NCBI GenBank assembly: GCA_963920525.1
Contig: OY986437.1
Location: 112,336,715-112,400,714 of the forward strand
DNA from: Dichetophora obliterata
Lineage: Eukaryota > Arthropoda > Insecta > Diptera > Sciomyzidae
Direction of reading: 5' to 3'
Length of the DNA stretch: 64,000 nt
The notes below the pieces were generated by a model that saw nothing but the letters and a program-made list of their open reading frames with translations, searched no databases and was not told where the DNA came from. This document shows, piece by piece, positions 1 through 12,294 of the stretch. Within the stretch, counting starts at the first letter, position 1, and each line of letters starts with the position of its first letter. The position numbers and the translations under genes were made by a program.

Positions 1-687
1 TTTAAAGAAGGTGATGTATTGACCAATACCACGGAAATACAGCATGAAATAAAAACAACGACTCAACAACAAATTAACTCAAAATTATATAGATACCCTC
101 TTCAACACGAAATTGAAGATAGAAAACTTGCTCAAACTAATGCTGCTGTTGCTGCTGATGCTGCTGCCGTCGAAACTCAAACTAATATGATTCATACACA
201 AGATGATGCTTCTGTTCTAACTAATAGCAGTCAAGCTGATTTTGGTTTTTCTGTTGTTAAAAATAGAAGGAAGAAAAATCACTCTAAAACAAAAACGAAC
301 TCATCACAAACGATGCAAATTTTCGGATCGGATTCAACCACTAACTTGAATGTGGTTCCAAATCTAAAATGGGTGCACCTATCAAGATTTCTCCCAGATA
401 CAAATTCGGATTATATTGTTAACCACATATCAAATAAATTAAACATAACAGCGTCTCAATTTAAATGTTTTCCTCTCATCAAAAAAGATGCCGACATGAG
501 TAATAGATCTTATGTTAATTTTAAACTTGGTTATCCGGCTCAATATCTCGACCGAATCATTGATGCCTCGGCATGGCCTTATAATGTCAGAGTAAAAAAT
601 TTTATAAATAAACCATTGCCAAAAAACTCAGAAATCAAAATCGGCTCCCTAGACCAAATGACGCTAGACCAAATGACAACAACATGA
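1..687 (+). pseudogene. LINE ORF1, C-terminal part
   Basis: The frame is open from the window edge to the TGA at 685-687. A low-complexity N-terminal part (Q, N and alanine runs) is followed at about residues 120-205 by a folded-looking segment with WVHLSRFLPDT, RSYVNFKLGYPA and ASAWPYNVRVKNF. This resembles the RRM-like RNA-binding domain of CR1-type ORF1 proteins, whose WP..V.V(R/K).F ending is typical. The expected role is coating of the LINE RNA. The stop overlaps the ORF2 start as ATGA. The N-terminus is not in the window, so the true start is unknown. Confidence 0.6.
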
Positions 688-3187
688 TTTCACCTACTTC
701 TAATCTTCTTACTTGTTATCACAATATTGGTGACTTACGAACGAAAGCTACAAATTTTTTATTATTTTCTTCTTCGCTTCAGCATGACGTTATTGCGCTC
801 ACCGAAACGTGGCTATCAGATAAGTTCAACAACGCTGAATACTTCAATTTAAATCAGTACAATGTCTTTAGAAAAGATCGATGCCCCCTCTCATCTGGAC
901 TTAGAAGAGGAGGTGGGGTTTTAATGGCTGTCCGCTCTGCGATTTCCTGTACGCAGATTGATTTGCCTTTTTCGAGTAAACATCATAGTTTGGATCAGTT
1001 AATTGTAAAATTAAACTTACATAATTATCATGAAATTTTCTTTATATTAAGTTATATACCACCTAGCAGTGCTCTTGATTTGTACAAAACACATTTATAA
1101 CTGTATTAGTATTTAAAATAATCTTAAAGATAATCAGCATGTAATTATTATGGGTGATTTCAATCTTCCCGATATAAACTGGATTTATGATGACGATTTG
1201 CATTATTGGCTACCTTACAATGTTACTAGCACATGTGAGAGCGAGGTAGTTGATAATCTGGCAGAATTTAATCTTCGCCAAATAAATGGTATTCAAAATA
1301 GTTTAAATCGCACTCTGGATCTGGTTTTCGTTGACAGTGAATTGAATGCGGATGTCAACTGCCTAAGCTCTCCATCCTTGCATAACTCAAATCATCACAA
1401 TGCATTATGCCTTAGTGCTAAGTTCTATAATTATATGAAACCAGTAAATGAAAATAGTCTTAGTTTTGTTTTTGCTAAAGGCGATTTTCTTAGGATTTCA
1501 AATCTCTTGAGCGCAGTCGATTGGTTGTCAGTCTTAAGCAATAATAATAATCTTTTAGTTAATTATTACTTTTTTTTAACAAGCTTAATGAAGCTATCCA
1601 TCTATATATTCCTAAAGTTTCATTAAGGAATTCTTCTAAACCAATATGGTTCAATAAAGAACTAATTAATTTAAATAATAAGAAGAATAAAGCATATAAA
1701 CTCTATAGGAAATCTGATAATTCAATTCTTCTAAATAACTATCGATCTCTTCAAAGAAAATTTGATTTTTTAAATAAATTCTTATACATAAGTTATATCT
1801 ATCAGATTGAACGCCAGCTCAAAAATAACAGCAAAAGTTTTTGGCATTTTATTAACAGCAAAAAAAGTCAACGGGTATTCCAAATACCATAAATTATAAG
1901 GGTAATACAACATCCAACCCTCTTTCTATATGCAATCTTTTCGCAGAATTTTTCAAATCAGTTTATATTTCGTCTGATATTATCTCAGATACTTACGCTT
2001 ACTCATCTGTAAATTCACCTTTATTAATAGGTAGCCTAAATCTTAGCTTACTAGAAGTTTCCGAAGGCTTAAAACAATTGAATCAGGATAAACAGTCTGG
2101 GATAGACGGTTTTCCACCCATACTCTTAAAAAATTGCGCTGACTCGTTAGCTTTACCTCTTATGATGATCTTCAATCAGTCACTTAAGGAAGGCAAATTT
2201 TTAGATAGTTGGAAAACCACCTTTATTATACCGATTCATAAATCTGGTTCAAAGAATGAGGTTACTAACTATCGCCCAATTTGTAAATTATCTACCATTC
2301 CGAAACTTTTTGAAAAATTAGTCTACAACAGACTTACTTTCTTAGTGAAGGAGTTAATATTACCGTTTCAGCATGGCTTCTTTCAGGGAAGGTCTACAAC
2401 TACAAATTTAGCAATATTTACAAAATATATTTTAAACTGTTTTGAGAATGGATATCAATGTGACGTTATATTCACGGACTTTTCAAAAGCATTTGACAGT
2501 GTTCATCATGACTTACTGTTAAAAAAACTCAAATTCATTGGATTTCACTCTAATTTACTTAAGTGGTTCAAATCATACCTTATTGGTCGTACTCAATTTG
2601 TTCGTATTAATAATTTCCAATCTAATGCGATAATGGTCTCTTCTGGTGTCCCGCAGGGTAGCCACCTAGGACCACTTCTGTTTTTATTATTTATAAACGA
2701 TATTCCCAAAATGTTGACTTTTTCTCAATGTTTAATGTACGCCGATGACATAAAAATTTTTTCTGTTATTAAAGATACAAATGATAGTATAAATATGGAG
2801 AGGGATCTGTCCCAACTATCTTCTTGGTGCAGTAGCAATTTATTGCCCCTCAATTTATCTAAATGCCAAAGCATGACATTTTGCCGAAGTAATTCTCCTG
2901 CATTTTACCCTTATAAGCTGGGAAATACGACTTTGTTAAGAATAACAGAGAAAAAAGATCTTGGAGTAATTTTTGATATCAAACTCACATTTTCAAGTCA
3001 CATTGACTATATTGTTGCAAAGGCCAATGGTATGTTAGGTTTTATAATCAGGAACTCTAAAGACCTTTGTGATCCTTTTTCTCTTAAAGCTTTATATTTT
3101 GCCTTTGTAAGGTCTATTTTAGAATATTGTTGCATAATATGGGATCCCTTTTATGAATGTGCTTCTAACAGAATCGAGAAAATTTAG
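684..3187 (+). pseudogene. LINE ORF2: endonuclease plus reverse transcriptase, frameshifted
   Basis: The product would nick target DNA and reverse-transcribe the LINE RNA. Endonuclease motifs are ALTETWLSD (about 810), RRGGGVLMAVRS (about 905), MGDFNLPDINW (1150) and a weak SDH-like HNSNHH near 1385. The RT runs from 2078 with SGIDGFPPILLKN, NYRPI, FTDFSKAFDSVHHDLL, the catalytic SSGVPQGSHLGPLLFLLFI block and LMYADDIKIF. Breaks lie near 1100-1150 and between 1626 and 2078, and the frame stops at 3185-3187; C-terminal sequence continues in other frames to about 3320. Confidence 0.85.
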
Positions 3188-3705
3188 AGACGTTTTACGA
3201 GATTTGCAATAAGTCGCTTGAGATGGAATATTGATATGCCTGAATATGGAGCTAGAAGGTTCCTTCTGGGAATACAATCTTTAGTCATCCGGCGTAAATA
3301 TTTTGCTATTATGTTTGTGTGAGATATAATTTGCTTTGATATTAATTGTTCGTTTCTACTTTATCAAATTTATTTTCACATACCTTCTCGTGTTCTAAGG
3401 GCTCAAAATTTATTTTATAGAGTGAATTACTGCATGAATGAACCTTTAACGCGTTGCTTAAGACTGGCAAACTCTGTGTGCCAAGATATAGATTTTAATC
3501 TTGGTTTAAGTAGAGGTGTGTTTAAAAATTCTTTGCTTTTATATTTTAACAGTATATATTATAACTCTAGAGAATAACTTTAATTTGTATCTAATTGATA
3601 AATTCACTTTAGTGATTTAGTGTATTTAAGTAATCAGTAAGAGATATTTATACTCTGTTTGATGAAGATGAATTAAATAAATAAAAAAAAAAATAAAAAA
3701 AAACA

Positions 3706-5157
3706 AACCAAAGAAATGGAAGAGCAAGGTACTATCCAAAAAAGCTACTCTAGATATTCGAGCCCATTAATAGTAGTACCAAAAAAGATAGACCATTCAG
3801 GCGAAAAAAATACAGAATAGTCATAGATTATAGAAAATTTATCGAGGTCACAATGTATGATAAGTTCCCACTGCCAAACATTGATTCAATCCTAGATAAT
3901 CTTGGAAGAGCCCAATATTTAACAACGCTAGACTTGGCAAAGAGATACCACCAAATTCTAGTAAAAAAATAAGATAGGGAAAAAACGGCATTTGTTACTC
4001 CTCACGGCCTATATGAATTCGTAAGAATGCCGTTTGGTCTTAAAAATGCGCCAGCTACATTCCAACGGCTGATGAACAAAATTCTGAGAGATTATACAAA
4101 CAAAACTTGCGTCGTCTTTTTAGATGACATAATTATATTTAGCATGCCACTAACTGAACAAATTAACGCAATAGGAGATTTCTTTAAATCCCTTCTTCAG
4201 TTCTCGAAAGTAAAAATCTAAAAATACAAATGGACAAATGCCATTTTTTAAAGAAAGAAACAGAATTTTTAGGCCACATTCTTAGGAAAGATGGAATGAA
4301 GCCTAACCCGAACAAAATAAAAACTATTCAAAATTTAGAGTTACCAAAACTGAAAAACAAATAAAAAGCTTACTGGGTTTAACAGTGTACTACCTCAAAT
4401 TCGTGAAAGATTATGCAAAAATTGCTCAGCCAATCACGAAATATTTAAAAAGGGGTACAAAAATCAACGTAAAGGATCCAACTTATATTGAAGCTTTTGA
4501 TAAGTTAAAAATATTAATCAGCGCACATCCCATTTTACGCTATCCCGATTTTGCAAAACAGTTTACATTAACGACAGGTTTAACTACGCGGTTGGTGCAG
4601 TATTGTCACAAGAGAGGCACCCAGTGTGTTATGCCTCAAGAGCATTAAACAATCACGGCAAGAACTATTTTGTGACAGATAAGGAATTTTTGGCGATAAT
4701 GTGGAGCGTCAATTATTTTAGGCCCTATATTTACGGGAGGAAATTCATAATTCTCACCGATCATCAGCCGATTAAATATTTACATTCGAAATACAGAGGG
4801 AAAGATATGTCACCCAGACACCAAAGGTGGTTATTAAAATTAGGCGAGTATCAATTTGAGATCGAATACTTAAAAGGCAAAGAAAACAAGGTGGCAGATT
4901 TTCTGAGCAGAATAGAAAATAGTGTGAGGACACCATTATAGAAAAAAAGGGGGATGAAAACACAGATATTTTAAATTTCGTATCAGTCAATAATATGGAA
5001 AACGACGTAACAACAGGAACGGTACACTCAGCTGAAGAAACTTTGGGTGATCATTTCTTTATAAAAGAAGAAATTGTGAACAAATACAAAACGCAAATAA
5101 TCCTAATAAATAATAAAATAGTGGAATTCAAGGGAATAGAAATGGAAAAATAATTAT
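3706..5157 (+). pseudogene. Ty3/gypsy pol fragment (RT-RNase H)
   Basis: Pieces of one pol gene occur in shifting frames: RT SSPLIVVPKK (3757), then [17 protein letters not shown] and the active site [11 protein letters not shown] (4027-4150), the thumb MYYLKFVKDYAK (4385), and RNase H with TDKEFLAIMWSVNYFRP and ILTDHQPIKYL (4675-4780), ending KVADFLSRIE (4915). Several stops and frameshifts break it. Gag, protease and integrase are missing, so this is a truncated copy of an errantivirus-like element. Confidence 0.85.
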
Positions 5158-5221
5158 TTTTATCGCGGAAAGAGATTTTTTTCAAATGGCAGTAAGAAAA
5201 TTAATAGTACACACATTATAC

Positions 5222-5546
5222 AGTAATATAAGCACTTCTTTATATTTTAATACCTTAATACATAAGCCATGTTTATCATTAGTCCAAACAAAGTTAAATA
5301 CAAACATAACAAACAATAATAATGTGCCTAAAAACACTTACACTGCATAATATTGCGACAATGAACTTATTAGCATTCAAGGCTAAGTAGCAATCCATTG
5401 AACTTATGTTGTCAGCATTTTGCATTTATGTTGTTTATATTTGTATTTTTCAAATATTCAATTTTAGCTATAAATAGTTGGCAAAATCAATAAACTTTTG
5501 AATACAATTATCAAGATTGAAAATTCAAGTTGTGTTTTTATTTACT
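5222..5546 (+). mobile_element. Candidate LTR
   Basis: The AT-rich block begins AGTAATATAAG and ends TTTTTATTTACT, so its ends form a short inverted repeat (AGTAA..TTACT) of the AGT...ACT type used by errantiviruses elsewhere in the window. An AATAAA-type signal lies near 5490. It may be the 3' LTR of the preceding pol fragment. No partner LTR or target duplication was found. Confidence 0.4.
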
Positions 5547-5988
5547 CCAGAGGGCGGATTCTGAAAAACGCTAAAGCTAAATCTCCACCGCTAAAGCTAA
5601 ATTTATAGTTTTTAGCGATATTGCTATTCTGAAAAACTCCATCGCTTATTTTCATGCTAAAAATTAAGACACTGAACGAGCTTTTAACGAAGAATAAAAT
5701 TAAAGCTGTCATAGCTAAATTTTTAGCGATTGCTGCGATTCTAAACTTTTTTTAGCGATTTACAGAAACTCTAATTTTATTTTTAGCTATAATTTTAGAG
5801 TCCAATATTTTGTTGCCGCTAAGTTAAAAATTAAAAGATTTTTCAATTAAAATCGTAATTTTTGATATATGTATATATTAAGAAAAATTAACGCTTTGTC
5901 TCTTTTAAATGTTTTCAAAGAAAAATATACCAATTTAAAGCATTTTTCCGAAAACTTGCTGTTTGTATTTATCAGTTGTATTAATATA

Positions 5989-6245
5989 AGGGGTATTCAC
6001 GTTTCAGTGCACTTGCCTGTGCAAGTTGAGGACTTCTGCAGTTAGGTTTCCGTGAACAAACCACTAACACTTTTTCCAAGCTGTCAAATTTTTCAATGCA
6101 CACAAGTGCACAACTGCTCAAATCTTCAAGTTTTAGGCTGCAGTAGAAAAGCACTTGTGCAGATTTTTGATTTTGATATTTTGATTTTGTAAAGTGCAGA
6201 AGTCCTCAACTGCACTGGCTAGTACACTGAATCATGAATACCCCT
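5989..6245. mobile_element. Nested MITE with about 54-bp inverted repeats
   Basis: The left arm begins AGGGGTATTCACGTTTCAGT; the right arm in reverse complement begins AGGGGTATTCATGATTCAGT. Both continue through GTTGAGGACTTCTGCA. The roughly 257-bp unit has no coding capacity. The flanks TAA/TAT do not give a clear target duplication. Confidence 0.75.
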
Positions 6246-6368
6246 ATTGTTATCATATAAGATGCTTTTAGAAAAAGGTTTCATCTCTTAAAACTTTATA
6301 AAAATTTATTAAATGAATTGAGAGTTTACAAATAAGCTAAAATTGTTGTGACACACTCTTATGTGATA

Positions 6369-6494
6369 ATTCTGTATCACGAAGAAGCACACCAACGATA
6401 AGAAAAACACTTGGAGCAAAACAATTCTATATGGAACAAAGAATTGCTTCTTGTGTCTTTCTTATCATTGGTGTGCTTCTACGTTATACGGAAT
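6369..6494. repeat. Long hairpin (snap-back palindrome)
   Basis: The arms ATTCTGTATCACGAAGAAGC... and ...GCTTCTACGTTATACGGAAT are inverted copies with few mismatches. They share GAAGCACACCAA(C/T)GATAAGAAA and meet in a loop of roughly 10 bases. The whole 126 bp folds on itself. It is likely a short foldback MITE inside the larger inverted-repeat element. Confidence 0.7.
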
Positions 6495-8379
6495 AATGCA
6501 GTTAGTTTGCAATTAAGTCATTAACTGACAAAAAATTTTGCACCTAATTTTTAATATGTAAAATGTACTCTGAGTGCAAAATTTTGAAGAATTGAATGAA
6601 ATCTAAGACTCCAATAAGCCACGACTGTTTTGGTATTTAAAGTTGAACCAGTCAAAATAAATCCTTACTAGTTTTTACATAGTTTTATTTTATGTCAACA
6701 CAAGAATATTTAATGAAAAATCATAAAGTACTCGTGTAAATATACTTAAAAATTTAACCACAAATTTTTAAGTACGTTACTTAAGTTTATTTAAAATTTT
6801 TTCAAATAACTGAATGTTTTAATTTTGCACTTTTTTTTTAGATATTGGTGCAGTTAGTAAACCATTTTAAAAATAAGAAACAAGCTTATTTTAATTATTA
6901 TATTAATTTAATTAAGGTTCGAAAGAAACTTTAAAAAGTTTTCGAAAACTTTTCACTCGATGATGAATTTTTGACAGTCGGAAGTAGAATTTTTCATATC
7001 AGTGAGGTGAGTTTTATTGTCAAAACTTCATGTAGCCCCGGGGACTAGTAGAAATTTTGACAACCGGCACAAGAATTTTTGAGTGAAGCAAAAGGGTTGT
7101 GCTTTACTCTTACAAAATTGTTAGTATCAGTGTTTTGCTGTGTATTTTTTCTGAAAAAAGTAGTTTTATGTTTCCGTATAAAAAAAAGGATTGTGCTTTG
7201 CTTTTAATATATAGAAAATATTAATTTTTAGGCTTTAGGAGCAATTAAAAAGCATGGAGTCACTTCAGTCGTCTTTAATTTATTTTAGTGTCAATAAAAA
7301 TTGCTACAATTCTTTTTTAAGAATTTTAAAACTAGGCCAGTCTTAGGAGCTAAAGAGTTTAAAAGAAATATTTATGCTAAATTTGGAAGTTCATTACTTC
7401 TGATATACGCAATGTTATAAGTTTTTTCTTTACTGCATTCAACTAGCAAAACTAATACATTGAATATACTTTTTAAATATTTATAAATATGGCCGATAAA
7501 GAGTTAATACGAGTTCAAGGATATTTTATGGTTAGCTGCTTGATCGACTGAGTATAAGTCAATATTTTCTTTCGTATTACAGTCGATTGAGCTCGACAGT
7601 CGAATTGGGCAGTAGGTGTATTTCGGATATGGCAACCTTTAGGTATAGTGCGATTTTTATCCTCGTGTATAGTTTATATTAAGGATTTTTAGGTCCAGTT
7701 GAAAAGAAAACTTTAACACTGATACTTTTTTTACTACAGTATATTTTATAAGTGGAGTAAAATCTAAACATATAATTTTAAAACATGTTTTCAGTTTATT
7801 CCATCTCTAAGCTAATTAGATAAAATACATACAACAAAATAATCATGAATAAAAATTTTAATTTTTTTACAAATTTTTAATGTTTACACAAGTTTTGGTT
7901 TTATAAGTTATTTTACTTAAAACAGTTACATTCCTTGTAGTTCATAATATCATTTTGAATACAAAAATAATTTGTTGAAGTAGTGGCAGTCAAATGCGTC
8001 TTAAAAAACTCGTTCATTCGCTGAGAAGACGTCAAAATTTCTGGATAACATTTTCATGTTTCATTTGCCACAGCAAAAAATTAAAATTTATATACAACAG
8101 ATCGAAATTTTTTTCAACTCAACATTATGTTTCCTATAGAACTAATAGTGAAAAGGTTCCAAATGGCACACAGCCATAACCAAATCAATTTTTTGACATA
8201 AGAATCGCTAAAACAACGCTTCCTGTGGCGAGTAGTAGAAGCAACATTTTTAGCTAGGCGATTTGAAACTCAGAATCGCATTTTAGCGAAATCGCTAAGG
8301 AATTGAACGAAGCATTTTTGAAGCATTTAAGCGATAGAGATTTAGCTTTAGCTAGGCGATTTTCAGAATCCGGCCTCAG

Positions 8380-8810
8380 ATCACAGTATAATTGGTTAAT
8401 GCACCAAATACACAGTGAATAGAACACGGCTCAAGTGCCTGGTCTAAAACATAGAATATAGTATAAAAGCATACTATACAGGGATATATTCGGAGTTATC
8501 CGAACACAGCTATAATATAGTACAGAAAAATATATAATAGATAATTAATAGATATGTATTCAAATGATAAACAAATTAAATTCAACAAATGTACCATGTG
8601 GGCACAGGATATGGAGACAGAGGTTGAAGAAGGAAAACAAATAGCATTCTAAGATATTAGAGAAAGTATACATTCAGGAATCACTGAAACGTACAATAAA
8701 ATAAAATATATTTCCCAAAATTGATGGAATTAGTCCAAGTAGTTATAAATCAATGAGACATTGGCCGACAAGTAAAGCATAAAAGACACCCGATTAAAAA
8801 TAAATTTTAC
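8380..8810. other. Unassigned AT-rich stretch
   Basis: No recognisable gene was found. A short readable segment TMWAQDMETEVEEGKQ (about 8590-8645) looks protein-like but soon meets a stop, and I cannot assign it. It may be leader or gag residue of the LTR element whose end lies at 5546. Confidence 0.3.
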
Positions 8811-9655
8811 CGTTCAAAAAAATAGGGACTTGACAACTTTGAATTAAATTTCTGAACGCACCCTTTCACGCACACATCAGCGGATTGTCACTGTCAATTT
8901 ATTCAGTAAACTGAACATTTTCATCATGGTAATGTACACGAACGAACAGCGTCTGCAAAAATAAAATTTACTGCCGAAATTCGGAGTCGGTGATCGCAAC
9001 TTTAAGAGCGTTAACTTCAATTTTCGGTCGTAGTTCTCGCCCTAGAAGACAGACAATAACAAGTTTAGTGCAAAAATTTGAGTCTACATATTTATTGTGT
9101 AATGTTGCAGTGCCAGTGAGACAACGGGTTGGTCAAGGTGTCGAAAACATCGCTGCCGTTCAGGCGTCCGTAGCAAACGATCCAAAAGAGTCAATTCCAC
9201 GGCGTTCTCAAGAATTGGGCATCGCCCAGACCACTTCATGGCGAATTTTTCGTAAGGATCTTGGTTGACACCCATACAAGATCAAGCTGGCTCAAGAATT
9301 GAAGCCGATGGACCACTTGAAGCGACGTACGTTCTCCGATTGGGTTCCGGAAAGATGCGCCAAGATGATGAATTTCATCGCAAAATCATCTTGAGTGACG
9401 AAGTTCATTTTTGGCTCAATGGGTTATTCAATAAGCTTCACTTCATCCACAAAAAAATAACTGTTTGGTGCGGTTTGCATGCCGGTAGCGTCATTGGCCA
9501 CACAGCACATGTTGCAATCGATTTATTGAATAGTAAGTTTGATGAGAATGTTATCTCAGAAATGGGCCAGTCGATTGGCCGCCGCGTTCATGCTATTTAA
9601 TGCCTCAATGTGACAACTCTGTAACCTATTTGTTTTGATTTTTATATATACGGCA
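8811..9655 (+). mobile_element. Mariner/Tc1-superfamily transposon remnant
   Basis: Degenerate inverted ends carry CAAAAAAATAGG...TTGACAACTTTGA on the left; the right end in reverse complement carries CAAAACAAATAGG...GTTGTCACATTGA. A pseudogene starts at 8926 (MVMYTNEQRLQK, then stop). Readable parts in several frames include FESTYLLCNVAVPVRQR, SIPRRSQELGIAQTT, IILSDEVHFWLNG (first catalytic D) and KITVWCGLHAGSVIG. The second and third catalytic residues are lost by deletion. The family resembles the transposases at 15.4-16.4 kb and 44.4-45.1 kb. Confidence 0.8.
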
Positions 9656-10237
9656 ACTTCTAAGCTCTCAGTGATTTTTTATTAGAGTATTTAGTTGGTT
9701 GCGGATAAGATTAGACAGAAAAGAATCAGAACCAATAGTTGTAAAAAAGGTTAAATTAAATAAATAAAACATTAAATAAAAAAGAAAACTAAAGTGTTTG
9801 CATCTATACTATTTTCTTTGGGGCTACATCAAGTCATTGGTATATGGTATGGAGCTCAGAGCCAACATTTAACGCGAAATAGCGGCCGTTAGACCATGTG
9901 TGGCCTAATCATTGAAAATTGGGTCCAACTAATCGACCGCTGCATACGTGCCCGAGTTACGGTATAAGCCACACGCAACGTCAGCACCTAAAACAACAAC
10001 AACTACAGACACGCTTATCCGGTGAAGAAATACCAAAATGCTGAATTTGGAGACCCCACATTATTCTACAGTTACCTGGAATTATTTGTATATTGTATTA
10101 TATTTGTATTAGAGCACTTTTAGTTAACATAAAATCTATAAAATTTTATCATGTCAGTTCAGTTTTGTCAGTCAAGTGTAATAGTTGTGAAAAATAAAAA
10201 ATATTTTTTTAGAAAAAACTTGGTTAAAAAACGTATT
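9656..10237. other. Unassigned stretch ending in LTR-like sequence
   Basis: No gene is visible. 9700-9830 is AT-rich; 9840-10010 is richer in GC and unassigned. The part just before the primer-binding site at 10238, with an AATAAAAAATA signal near 10190, is presumably the 3' part of the 5' LTR of the gypsy element that follows. Its start could not be fixed because no second LTR copy is present. Confidence 0.35.
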
Positions 10238-10255
10238 TGGCGCAGTCGGCAGGAT
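10238..10255 (+). other. Primer-binding site (tRNA-Ser type)
   Basis: TGGCGCAGTCGGCAGGAT is the minus-strand primer site known from the 17.6/297 group of insect errantiviruses, which prime with tRNA-Ser. It marks the end of the 5' LTR and orients the element on the + strand. Confidence 0.8.
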
Positions 10256-10923
10256 AGGCAACGGTCTTTTCCAGAGTTAGTATAAAATCGGGAAATTCGG
10301 TGGTTTACCGGGATGTTCTAAAATTAAATTAACAAAGGGAAATCGAAGGATTATCTATTGAAAGACCGGAAGTATCAACTTCAATTGCCTATCAAAAAGA
10401 AAAATTTTCGAGTGTTTTGGATAAATAATATGTATCCAAAATCGAGGGATCGATTGTAGTGACACAACGAAATTCAACAAACAACGAAATTCAACAAACA
10501 ACGGAGTTCAACAACTTTAACAAAACAACAAGTTTAATAAACAACGAAATCAACAAACAACTTTAACAAAACAACAAGCTCAATAAACAACGACATCAAC
10601 AAAAACCTTCAACAAAGCAACAAGTTCAGCAAGCAACGAAATCAACAAACGACTGGATCAACAAAACAAGAAGTCCAACAAATTGATAAACAACAAGTAT
10701 AACGAAGATTGGGCAGCTGAAAGTCATTTGAATATTTTATCTTAACCTACCCTTATCCTAGAATTTATTTATTTTGCACATTAAATGCAGAAGAGAATAC
10801 TTAAATTTTTTTCCTTATACAAATAAGCCAAGAAGAGCACAAAGTCTGGGCTCGATACCAGAAAATAAGGAATTAATATTTGAAAGAAAGATACATTTTA
10901 CTAGTGACTTTAATTTACAAGAC

Positions 10924-12289
10924 ATGTCTAATGACAATTCGACTCCCAGTGGTTCAACATCTAATAATGTTGTTCCAATCAATATATTTAATGCACTTCG
11001 AATTCCAGACGTAATCAAAGATTTACCCAAATATGACGGAAATCCGAGATTACTGTACGAGTTCATAAATAATGTGGAAGAGATTTTGTTTTACGTTCAG
11101 GAAGTCAATGAAACTGCTTATTCACTTATCCTTTTAAGAGCCATACGAAACAAAATCGATGGTCCTGCCAATGAAGTACTTAACATGTACGGTACACCGT
11201 TAGACTCGAAGTCCATAAAAGAAAATTTGATCTCACATTATTCAGACAAAAGAACGGAGACAACCTTAATAAGAGATTTACACTCCTTGCAACAAAATAA
11301 TAAGACCGTAGAGGAACTTTACAGTAATATAGTAGAAATTCAGTCAACTATATTGAATAATATACTAATTCACGAAACAAATGCAAGTGTCATTCAAGCT
11401 AAGAAGGAGTTATAGGCAGAAATGTGTCTGAACGCTTTCTTAACTGGTCTTACAGAATCACTTGGTTCGATAATCCGAGCTATGAGACCTGATTCCTTAA
11501 CAATAGCCTTGCATTACTGTATGAAGGAACAGAACATATCGTATATAAAAAACGAAAATACTAGATCTTTATCAATATCCAAAGTAAATTTAAGTAGGAA
11601 CATGCAGACATCAACGAACTCATATAGCACACCCAACCATAGAACATTCTTTCAATCAACACGCCAATTTAATAGGTTAGGTTAAAGTGGCTGCCTCAAA
11701 TTGAGACGCACTTAGGCCAATAAGGCCCATTGTGGTAATGTGGCCAATTTAATAAAAACAGACCATATTTAAACCAACCTGGAACATTAAGTCAACCAAG
11801 AACATTTTCTAACTCACCTAGACCATTTAATCAACCAAGGACTTTTTCTAACCAGTCTAGATTTTTCAATCAACAAAGAGCACCTTTTAACCAACCTAGA
11901 CCATTCAACCAAGCAAGACAATACCAAAGTTCACACATGAATTTCCAGAACAAAAACCCACATTATAATTTCAATAATCATCAAAACCCAAATAATTTTA
12001 ATGCACAGAGTTTGTCTTTATTTACCACAAGTAGAACCAATGGACACAACGTCAGGTATAGTTAGACATCCACATAATGGAGGAGGAAATTCTAGATACC
12101 ATATTGAGGAAGTACATAGTACATAACCTAAATACTTCTCAAAAGGAAGAACAAATAGCTAACAATTCTGAAAATTCAGGGTATCAACAACTCGACGAGT
12201 ACTATGATTACGATTATAATAATGATTTTGGAATAGCAGATAGCCAAAATTTTCATGTTTTAGCCTCGGAAGTGCAATCGGATACTTAG
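10924..12289 (+). pseudogene. Gag of 17.6-like gypsy element, broken
   Basis: The start ATG at 10924 (MSNDNSTPSGSTSNN) fits the leader. The capsid-like region contains LPKYDGNPRLLYEFINNVEE, ILLRAIRNKIDGPANEVL and the YSDKRTETTLIRDLHSLQ block typical of errantivirus Gag. A stop at 11413 (KKEL*) is followed by continuation in another frame. The C-terminal part is low-complexity with QPRTF / QPRPFNQ repeats (11760-11930) and an acidic end (12077-12289). A 68-bp insertion with a target duplication interrupts it at 11675. The product would assemble the virus-like core. Confidence 0.8.
11675..11742. mobile_element. 68-bp insertion in gag with 12-bp target duplication
   Basis: GCCAATTTAATA stands on both sides (11663-11674 and 11743-11754). 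The insert begins GGTTAGGTTAAAGTGGCTGC. The insert is very short, with a duplication length typical of target-primed retroposition. Confidence 0.75.
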
Positions 12290-12294
12290 AAATA

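Larger units (their letters stand above)
1..3705 (+). mobile_element. Non-LTR retrotransposon (LINE, CR1/Jockey-like), degenerate
   Basis: An ORF1 tail, an ATGA overlap into ORF2 (endonuclease then reverse transcriptase), a 3' region and an A-rich tail (about 3672-3705) follow one another in the order expected of a LINE. The 5' end lies outside the window. Frameshifts break ORF2, so the copy is dead. The A-rich tail abuts a gypsy pol fragment. No RNase H domain is seen after the RT, as in CR1/Jockey-type elements; the exact clade is inferred. Confidence 0.85.
5551..8376. mobile_element. Non-coding terminal-inverted-repeat DNA element
   Basis: The left end AGGGCGGATTCTGAAAAACG and the right end, read in reverse complement, AGGCCGGATTCTGAAAATCG match and extend about 45 bp imperfectly inward with GCTAAAGCTAAATCTC. 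CAG flanks both ends (5548-5550 and 8377-8379), a plausible 3-bp target duplication. Reiterated GCTAAA/TTTAGC motifs fill the subterminal regions. No supported coding region lies inside; the interior is AT-rich and carries a nested MITE and a hairpin. I do not recognise the family, so this is probably a non-autonomous element. Confidence 0.75.

Noticed and set aside
7994..8179. 61-codon open frame inside the non-coding inverted-repeat element
   Set aside because: No family resemblance, no context, and a length expected by chance in AT-rich DNA.
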